A model generated the notes under the pieces. The model was not told where the DNA came from, did not search any database, and saw only the letters and a list, made by a program, of their open reading frames with translations. Positions 29,351-32,834 of a stretch of 32,834 nucleotides of DNA are shown here, one piece after another. Within the stretch, counting starts at the first letter, position 1. Each line of letters opens with the position of its first letter. This DNA is from a virus, in IMG/VR virus record IMGVR_UViG_3300005355_000014, positions 1 to 32,834 of that record; one strand, 5' to 3'. Position numbers and translations under genes: made by a program.

Positions 29351-29592
29351 GTGCAGATCCGAAATCGCAAAACTCCACCACGGGCCTTTCGTTGGGGGAG
29401 ATTGATCGCATCATCACCGATCTGAGTGCAACGGCAGACTTCCTGGACTGGCTCTGTGATCGTGGTTACGTCGTGGCCCAACGAAGCATCCAACGCGAAT
29501 GGATTCCGATCTCTGAAGAGACTGCATCAAGGCTAGCGCGAAGCTTTTTGGAAGAAAGGCTGCAAGTGACGAGGATTGCAGATCATGACTGA
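29347..29592 (+). CDS. Small hypothetical protein (tag MSADPKSQNSTT)
   Basis: The 81-residue product starts at GTG 29347 in a GTGA overlap. After the tag it is helical with LGEIDRIITDLSATADFLDW, then a short beta part (GYVVAQRSIQREWIPI) and a C-terminal helix ending ADHD. The terminal HD and stop are encoded by the next gene's start sequence (CATGACTGA). The function is unknown. Confidence 0.6.
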   Translation: MSADPKSQNSTTGLSLGEIDRIITDLSATADFLDWLCDRGYVVAQRSIQREWIPISEETASRLARSFLEERLQVTRIADHD

Positions 29593-29755
29593 CCAGAACT
29601 CATCGACCATCTCTGACCTGTATTCGCAGCTTACATGGCTTCAGCGGCAGCACCGCAAAACATATGAAGAGATGATCTGCATCGAGAATGAAATGGACGA
29701 TATTAGGTCTCAGCTAAAAGCGGCAGGAGAGGAGGCCTTTGCCGATGAGCCATGA
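29585..29755 (+). CDS. 56-residue coiled-coil protein (tag MTDQNSST)
   Basis: ATG 29585 overlaps the previous gene by 8 nt. The sequence after the tag is one long helix: SDLYSQLTWLQRQHRKTYEE, then MICIENEMDDIRSQLK with heptad spacing, and an acidic end. It is probably a dimer. The function is unknown. It is too short for most gene callers but the overlap pattern on both sides supports it. Confidence 0.6.
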   Translation: MTDQNSSTISDLYSQLTWLQRQHRKTYEEMICIENEMDDIRSQLKAAGEEAFADEP

Positions 29756-30002
29756 AGATCAGAAAACGCAAAACTTATCCACAGAACGAGGTCTGATGCA
29801 TCAGCCTCCGCCCGAGCATGTCGGGTATCCGTTCCATTGGATACAATTCTGCGACGACGAGCCGCTTGTGTGGGAATGGAGCCGATTGCACAAATTCTGG
29901 GTAGGCACTCCTTGGCACTATAAGTGTGCTCCTGATAAGCCGAATGCCGGATGGACCTATCTGGCACCAGCCATTCCTCCGAAGTCAGGGAAATCACCAT
30001 GA
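29745..30002 (+). CDS. Hypothetical protein rich in Trp and His (tag MSHEDQKTQNLST)
   Basis: The 85-residue product starts at ATG 29745 behind GGAGAGGAGG, overlapping by 11 nt. The body has PPPEHVGYPFHWIQFCDDEP, LVWEWSRLHKFWVGTP and WHYKCAPDKPNAGWTYLAP. Two cysteines and several histidines could bind metal. The frequent W-x-W and a compact beta look suggest a small phage domain of the type that describes scene elements around tail genes, but none is identified. Confidence 0.6.
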   Translation: MSHEDQKTQNLSTERGLMHQPPPEHVGYPFHWIQFCDDEPLVWEWSRLHKFWVGTPWHYKCAPDKPNAGWTYLAPAIPPKSGKSP

Positions 30003-30313
30003 CCAGTAACCCCACCACCGAGAAGCACGACCAGGACGCCAAGGTGCATGAGGATTTGGGGCGGGCCAGCGTGACGCGGAGAAAGATCCGACCACGATCC
30101 GATACGACCGAGTGGACGGTCGCGATCAGCGACGGACCGAAGTGCCCCAAGTCCCACACGGAAGGATTCGATGACTGGTGGCATGATCCTTCCGTCAGGG
30201 CGAGCGGCGGTATCATGCGCGGACGGCTGCGGTGCCACGGATGCGGCCGGTTCTTCTCCGTCACCTTCTACCATGGCGGCGAGACTCACTCGGCTATGAG
30301 GATCAGAGCATGA
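29999..30313 (+). CDS. Small zinc-binding protein (tag MTSNPTT)
   Basis: The 104-residue product starts at ATG 29999 in an ATGA overlap. After a basic linker (RRKIRPRSDTTEW) the protein has CPKSHTEGFDDWW and then RCHGCGRFFSVTFYHGG. One CxxC pair with another Cys and several His could hold zinc. It resembles small phage zinc-ribbon proteins. Confidence 0.6.
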   Translation: MTSNPTTEKHDQDAKVHEDLGRASVTRRKIRPRSDTTEWTVAISDGPKCPKSHTEGFDDWWHDPSVRASGGIMRGRLRCHGCGRFFSVTFYHGGETHSAMRIRA

Positions 30314-30525
30314 GCAACGATACCACGGACGGCGGACTGGCCATCAAGTGGCCGGTCGCGACCCCAGAGAACCGCGCTCAAGTGGGATGCTATTCTGCTG
30401 TCGTAGGCAATGAACACGCATGCTGGTGCGGTTATTCGATTGCGGTGGGTTTTGGCCAATGTCCTGAGTGCAGAGCAAAACAGGACCCAGACAATGTCAG
30501 ACGAGTGTTGGGAAATCATCTATGA
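30310..30525 (+). CDS. Small zinc-ribbon protein (tag MSNDTT)
   Basis: The 71-residue product starts at ATG 30310 in an ATGA overlap. The body has GCYSAVVGNEHACWCGYS and then FGQCPECRAKQD: C-x-C and CPEC pairs form a plausible zinc ribbon. The end is a basic helix (DNVRRVLGNHL). Confidence 0.62.
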   Translation: MSNDTTDGGLAIKWPVATPENRAQVGCYSAVVGNEHACWCGYSIAVGFGQCPECRAKQDPDNVRRVLGNHL

Positions 30526-30716
30526 GAAACGATACCACCACACTTATCAACCACGTGGCCGCTGCGCTTGCTAGGGAAGCTGGATGGGTAACGCCGTTGA
30601 TGGAGATGGAAGCGGAATTTGTGCTCGGATATCAAAGACGAGCCAAAGCCGCAATTATCGCCATGAATGACTGGGAACGCGAGCAACGATTGTTTGGAGA
30701 TCGCCCCCATGACTGA
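30522..30716 (+). CDS. Small helical protein (tag MRNDTT)
   Basis: The 64-residue product starts at ATG 30522 in an ATGA overlap. It is helical: LINHVAAALAREAGWVTPLM and EFVLGYQRRAKAAIIAMNDW. It ends RPHD, with the last codons made by the CATGACTGA junction. The function is unknown. Confidence 0.6.
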   Translation: MRNDTTTLINHVAAALAREAGWVTPLMEMEAEFVLGYQRRAKAAIIAMNDWEREQRLFGDRPHD

Positions 30717-30906
30717 CAACACGACCGACTGGCGGGAAGCAATGAAGGCCCGCGAAATGGGAACGATCCTGCGGCACCTCTACATTGCCTTGGGCGCGGC
30801 GACTATGATCAATGACGAGGAAGTCATCGGTCAGTTAAGGCCGATCATATTCCGCTACCGCGAGAAGACGGCGAATGACCTTGCGGGGACGCCCTATGCA
30901 GAATGA
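30709..30906 (+). CDS. Small helical protein (tag MTDNTT)
   Basis: The 65-residue product starts at ATG 30709 with an 8-nt overlap. Helices are EAMKAREMGTILRHLYIALG and EEVIGQLRPIIFRYREKTAN. It may be weakly related to its neighbour at 30522 in layout, but no alignment is claimed. The function is unknown. Confidence 0.6.
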   Translation: MTDNTTDWREAMKAREMGTILRHLYIALGAATMINDEEVIGQLRPIIFRYREKTANDLAGTPYAE

Positions 30907-31060
30907 TGCAAATCAGAAGCCGCAGAACCATACGACCCAACACTGGACCAGCCGTTATTACGCAACGGTTCTGTCTTTAGTGCTGTCCTGGGGCTTCGTG
31001 TGGGGCATTGTCATTGGGGCACATCTCGAAAAGATTACGGAATTTCTGAATGACCGATAA
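30896..31060 (+). CDS. Single-pass membrane protein (long tag with QKPQNHTT)
   Basis: The 54-residue product starts at ATG 30896, overlapping by 11 nt. The tag MQNDANQKPQNHTTQH is followed by one transmembrane helix (YYATVLSLVLSWGFVWGIVI, then GAHLEKITEFLNDR). It is a membrane protein with the tag on one side of the membrane, showing that the tag is not tied to soluble proteins. Confidence 0.65.
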   Translation: MQNDANQKPQNHTTQHWTSRYYATVLSLVLSWGFVWGIVIGAHLEKITEFLNDR

Positions 31061-31373
31061 ACCAACCACCGCTTTCGAGTGTATCAACTGCGGTAACAAG
31101 ATCGCTCAATTGCCGTGCCATGTATGCGGCGGGATATGGTGTCGGGCGACGGCGACGATAGAGACGCCCGCGAAACTAACCACCGTCGGATGGCGCCTGC
31201 TGGTATTCGATCAAGCCACGGAGGGGCTGGTGACAGAGGTCATGTTGACCCATGACCAAGCGGTGAAACTCCGTCCATATCTGGGTATCGTAGATACAGA
31301 TGACCATTTTGGGTCATACCCGGTCGCGGGTTTGTCGTGGTTCGCAGAGGAGCATGTGGAAGATCATGACTGA
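31050..31373 (+). CDS. Zinc-ribbon protein (tag MTDKPTT)
   Basis: The 107-residue product starts at ATG 31050, overlapping by 11 nt. CINCGNKIAQLPCHVCGGIW provides two CxxC pairs, a compact zinc ribbon. The remainder is beta-rich (GWRLLVFDQATEGLVTEVML) and acidic, ending VEDHD at the CATGACTGA junction. It is possibly an adaptor that modifies a host enzyme, which is inference only. Confidence 0.65.
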   Translation: MTDKPTTAFECINCGNKIAQLPCHVCGGIWCRATATIETPAKLTTVGWRLLVFDQATEGLVTEVMLTHDQAVKLRPYLGIVDTDDHFGSYPVAGLSWFAEEHVEDHD

Positions 31374-31608
31374 CCGACCCGAGACGACCCGCAAGGTCGG
31401 AGAGAACGATCCGATCTACCGCATTCGCCAACGCGAATCGACGGTCGAGATCGGATGGGTGCAGGGCAGGTTTCGGCATATCGATGAATGGATGACACGA
31501 CTTGGGCTACATTCCAGGTCTCCCCAGTTTCTATCCGAGCCCATCAGCGACGAGGCCAGGCGCAAAATAGACAATAGGCTCGCTAGCGTTCCGAGAATCA
31601 AACTATGA
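31366..31608 (+). CDS. Small hypothetical protein (tag MTDRPETT)
   Basis: The 80-residue product starts at ATG 31366 with an 8-nt overlap. The body has DPIYRIRQRESTVEIGWVQG, then RFRHIDEWMTRLGLHSRSP and SDEARRKIDNRLASVPRIKL. It is basic and probably alpha/beta. Unrecognised. Confidence 0.6.
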   Translation: MTDRPETTRKVGENDPIYRIRQRESTVEIGWVQGRFRHIDEWMTRLGLHSRSPQFLSEPISDEARRKIDNRLASVPRIKL

Positions 31609-31799
31609 ACGATCAGCCGACGCAAAACTCAACGACCCGGGACATGGACGTCTTCGACGAAGGGTATGACGCATTCGTGGATAACCACTTAGACCGCGAC
31701 GCATGTCCTTACCCTATCGGGGCAGCCAAACGTAAAGACTGGCTAAGGGGATGGGACTGCGCTTTGGACTATGCGGCGACTGCGACGTGGGAAGATTAA
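31605..31799 (+). CDS. Ribosome modulation factor-like small protein (tag MNDQPTQNSTT)
   Basis: The 64-residue product starts at ATG 31605 in an ATGA overlap. The segment CPYPIGAAKRKDWLRGW matches the Rmf/CrpP-type pattern (N/C-P-Y, small linker, W-x-x-G-W) seen in bacterial ribosome modulation factors and in many phage and plasmid relatives. Rmf dimerises 70S ribosomes in E. coli; the role of phage versions is mostly unknown. An acidic segment (MDVFDEGYDAFVDNHL) precedes the motif. Confidence 0.65.
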   Translation: MNDQPTQNSTTRDMDVFDEGYDAFVDNHLDRDACPYPIGAAKRKDWLRGWDCALDYAATATWED

Positions 31800-31800
31800 C

Positions 31801-31941
31801 ATGACTGATTCCGATACCACCGCAAACTGGTGGCATACGCCCATCGTGTCTCCGCATCAGGTCATTCTGACACTGATCACGTGGACATTTGCGCTGAACA
31901 TCCTTTTGGCCACTGTGAGGGCGCTATGGCAGATCACTTAG
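31801..31941 (+). CDS. Small membrane protein (tag MTDSDTT)
   Basis: The 46-residue product starts at ATG 31801, one base after the previous stop. After the tag and a Trp-rich spacer (ANWWHTPIVSPHQ) there is one transmembrane helix (VILTLITWTFALNILLATVR). It is too short for most gene finders. The next gene begins within its last codons. Confidence 0.6.
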   Translation: MTDSDTTANWWHTPIVSPHQVILTLITWTFALNILLATVRALWQIT

Positions 31942-32117
31942 ACAGATCCCAGATGACCGATCCAGACTCGCTCGCATTGTGGAGAAGTATCGGCCGGATG
32001 GCCCGCTTAGCCAACGAACCGTGTGAGCCTCCATCGGTTCTGTCCTATCTGAATGACGCCTGGGTTGAAGGATGGCGGCAGGAAGATACGAAGCAGGAAG
32101 GTCAACATGCCAGATAA
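31926..32117 (+). CDS. Small hypothetical protein
   Basis: The 63-residue product starts at ATG 31926, with GAGGG five bases upstream and a 16-nt overlap. A second in-frame ATG at 31953 begins MTDPDSLAL, which looks like the array's tag, so the true start may be there. The body has ALWRSIGRMARLANEPCEPP and LNDAWVEGWRQED. It is helical and of unknown function. Confidence 0.55.
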   Translation: MADHLDRSQMTDPDSLALWRSIGRMARLANEPCEPPSVLSYLNDAWVEGWRQEDTKQEGQHAR

Positions 32118-32442
32118 ACCAACGACCCGCGAAGATCTCATTGGCACCGGCATTATCCAGTGCTGTCCTGAATGTGGTCTGCCACTAGAGGGGGTGGCCA
32201 TCAACATTCACGGTTCACTTCCCTACATTCGCCACATCAATGTGTCTGGGAATATCAGGGGGGCGATTCGCAGATCGGCGGGAAACAGCGAGAAGTTGGC
32301 GGTCGAGCTGACCAACATGATCGTCGGCCAGGAATTCCCCGTTGAGGAGATCGGCGATATCCTCGAATGTATCAGCATTTATCAGCCGACACCGATCCCT
32401 ACCGAGGTCGTAGAGGCAATAAGGGCCCGTTTGAATGTCTGA
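32107..32442 (+). CDS. Small protein with partial zinc knuckle (tag MPDKPTT)
   Basis: The 111-residue product starts at ATG 32107, overlapping by 11 nt. CCPECGLPLEG forms a CxxC knuckle near the N-terminus. The rest is alpha/beta, with SGNIRGAIRRSAGNSEKLAV and EEIGDILECISIYQP. The second zinc pair is missing, so metal binding is uncertain. Confidence 0.6.
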   Translation: MPDKPTTREDLIGTGIIQCCPECGLPLEGVAINIHGSLPYIRHINVSGNIRGAIRRSAGNSEKLAVELTNMIVGQEFPVEEIGDILECISIYQPTPIPTEVVEAIRARLNV

Positions 32443-32692
32443 CGAGCGAAACTCATCGACCGGCTGGCAGGCATGGTGGAAACCGATAAGCACTGCGTCC
32501 CAGCAGAGCTATGAGACGCGCTACATCGACGCAGCACACGACAGGGCTGCGCGCGCCATTGCAAGTGTGCTGACTGATTCAGGCGCGTTGAGGCCCGGCC
32601 CCGCACTGAACTGTGCCATGGCGTGCCTCACGCGGCTGCAAGGAGAGGGGCTGCTGGTTGCGGATGGGAAGATGGAGCTATGGCAGAGATGA
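32435..32692 (+). CDS. Small helical protein (tag MSDERNSST)
   Basis: The 85-residue product starts at ATG 32435 with an 8-nt overlap. The body is helical: YETRYIDAAHDRAARAIASV, then GPALNCAMACLTRLQGEGL. No catalytic motif is recognised. Confidence 0.6.
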   Translation: MSDERNSSTGWQAWWKPISTASQQSYETRYIDAAHDRAARAIASVLTDSGALRPGPALNCAMACLTRLQGEGLLVADGKMELWQR

Positions 32693-32834
32693 GTGACGAT
32701 CAAGACAGCAATTCCGAAACCACCCGGGACCTCGCATGGTCCTGCCGACCTGATGCGCGCGACCTTTTTGTTCGTGCGGAGCTAGTTCTGAGCCGCGTTC
32801 ACACGATCGCATCGGCGGCACTTAACGGACTTCA
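32689..32834 (+). CDS. N-terminal part of the next tagged gene (partial)
   Basis: ATG 32689 lies in an ATGA overlap. The frame stays open to the window end for 48 residues: MSDDQDSNSETTRDLAW, then a helical region (DLFVRAELVLSRVHTIASAA). The SETT end of the tag again matches the array. The array therefore continues past the window. Confidence 0.6.
   Translation, partial: MSDDQDSNSETTRDLAWSCRPDARDLFVRAELVLSRVHTIASAALNGL

Larger units (their letters stand above)
28808..32834 (+). repeat. Dispersed start-site element shared by the small-gene array
   Basis: Nineteen successive gene starts encode related short N-termini. The short type is M-x-D/N-(1-3)-TT, as in MSNDTT, MRNDTT, MTDNTT, MTDKPTT and MPDKPTT. 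The long type contains QKPQN or QNS before TT/ST, as in MSEDQKPQNPTT, MSADPKSQNSTT, MQNDANQKPQNHTT and MNDQPTQNSTT. DNA is also similar: CAGAAGCCGCAAAACC near 29164 against CAGAAGCCGCAGAACC near 30914. Start codons overlap the previous stop, most often by 4 (ATGA), 8 (ATGNNTGA) or 11 nt. After this element the proteins are unrelated. Confidence 0.8.

Noticed and set aside
1-32834. tRNA genes, integrase attachment sites and replication origins
   Set aside because: I saw no cloverleaf-like sequence, integrase or iteron cluster by reading. A covariance-model scan would be needed to exclude a tRNA.

Overview
The window is most of the late region and part of the early or accessory region of a long-tailed (siphovirus-type) phage or prophage. 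Its genes are packed and overlapping, and they include a tail terminator, a tail tube protein, a lambda G/GT-like frameshift pair, a 1683-codon tape measure, a tail hub and collar-type fibres. Several accessory genes (a small secreted Gly/Tyr-rich protein, a low-affinity iron permease-like protein, an 'NLQ' HNH-like secreted protein, a beta-rich surface protein) resemble families common in Alphaproteobacteria, especially Rhizobiales, so a rhizobial host is my inference. No terminase, portal, capsid, integrase, polymerase or recognisable endolysin lies inside the window.

Layout. 1-1657 (+): neck and tail-terminator genes, interrupted by an iron permease-like gene. 1711-3000 (+): a GH16-like carbohydrate-active protein between two nearly identical terminators. 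3176-5976 (+): tail tube protein, a strong terminator, then two tail-assembly chaperone frames joined by a predicted -1 frameshift at GGGAAAC. 5980-11031 (+): tape measure with a lytic transglycosylase domain. 11035-11735 (-): a two-gene cassette (lipoprotein and small orphan protein) inserted against the tail operon. 11816-24031 (+): a 1876-residue multi-domain putative glycosidase fibre, a small protein homologous to its N-terminal domain, a hub protein, a minor tail protein, a collar fibre with histidine repeats and a last fibre protein, closed by a strong terminator at 24059.

24154-28057 (-): a run of small genes for membrane peptides, zinc ribbons, secreted proteins and unknowns. Two of them are paralogues that share a perfect 66-bp stretch, and there is one pseudogene relic. 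28058-28161 is a divergent control region. 28162 to the end (+): a helix-turn-helix protein followed by about nineteen very small overlapping genes.

The most unusual signal is in this last array. Almost every gene there, although unrelated in its body, begins with a variant of the same short peptide rich in D/N/Q and ending in Thr-Thr, and is joined to its predecessor by a stereotyped 4-, 8- or 11-nt overlap. I interpret this as a repeated translational-coupling and gene-boundary cassette. The second notable system is a family of shared modules (a GH16-like domain, a roughly 95-residue repeat and an anchor domain) reused between the 429-residue protein near the tail tube gene, the 1876-residue fibre and the 145-residue protein. 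In the fibre, the GH16-like domain appears to be spliced into the middle of an Ig-like domain.
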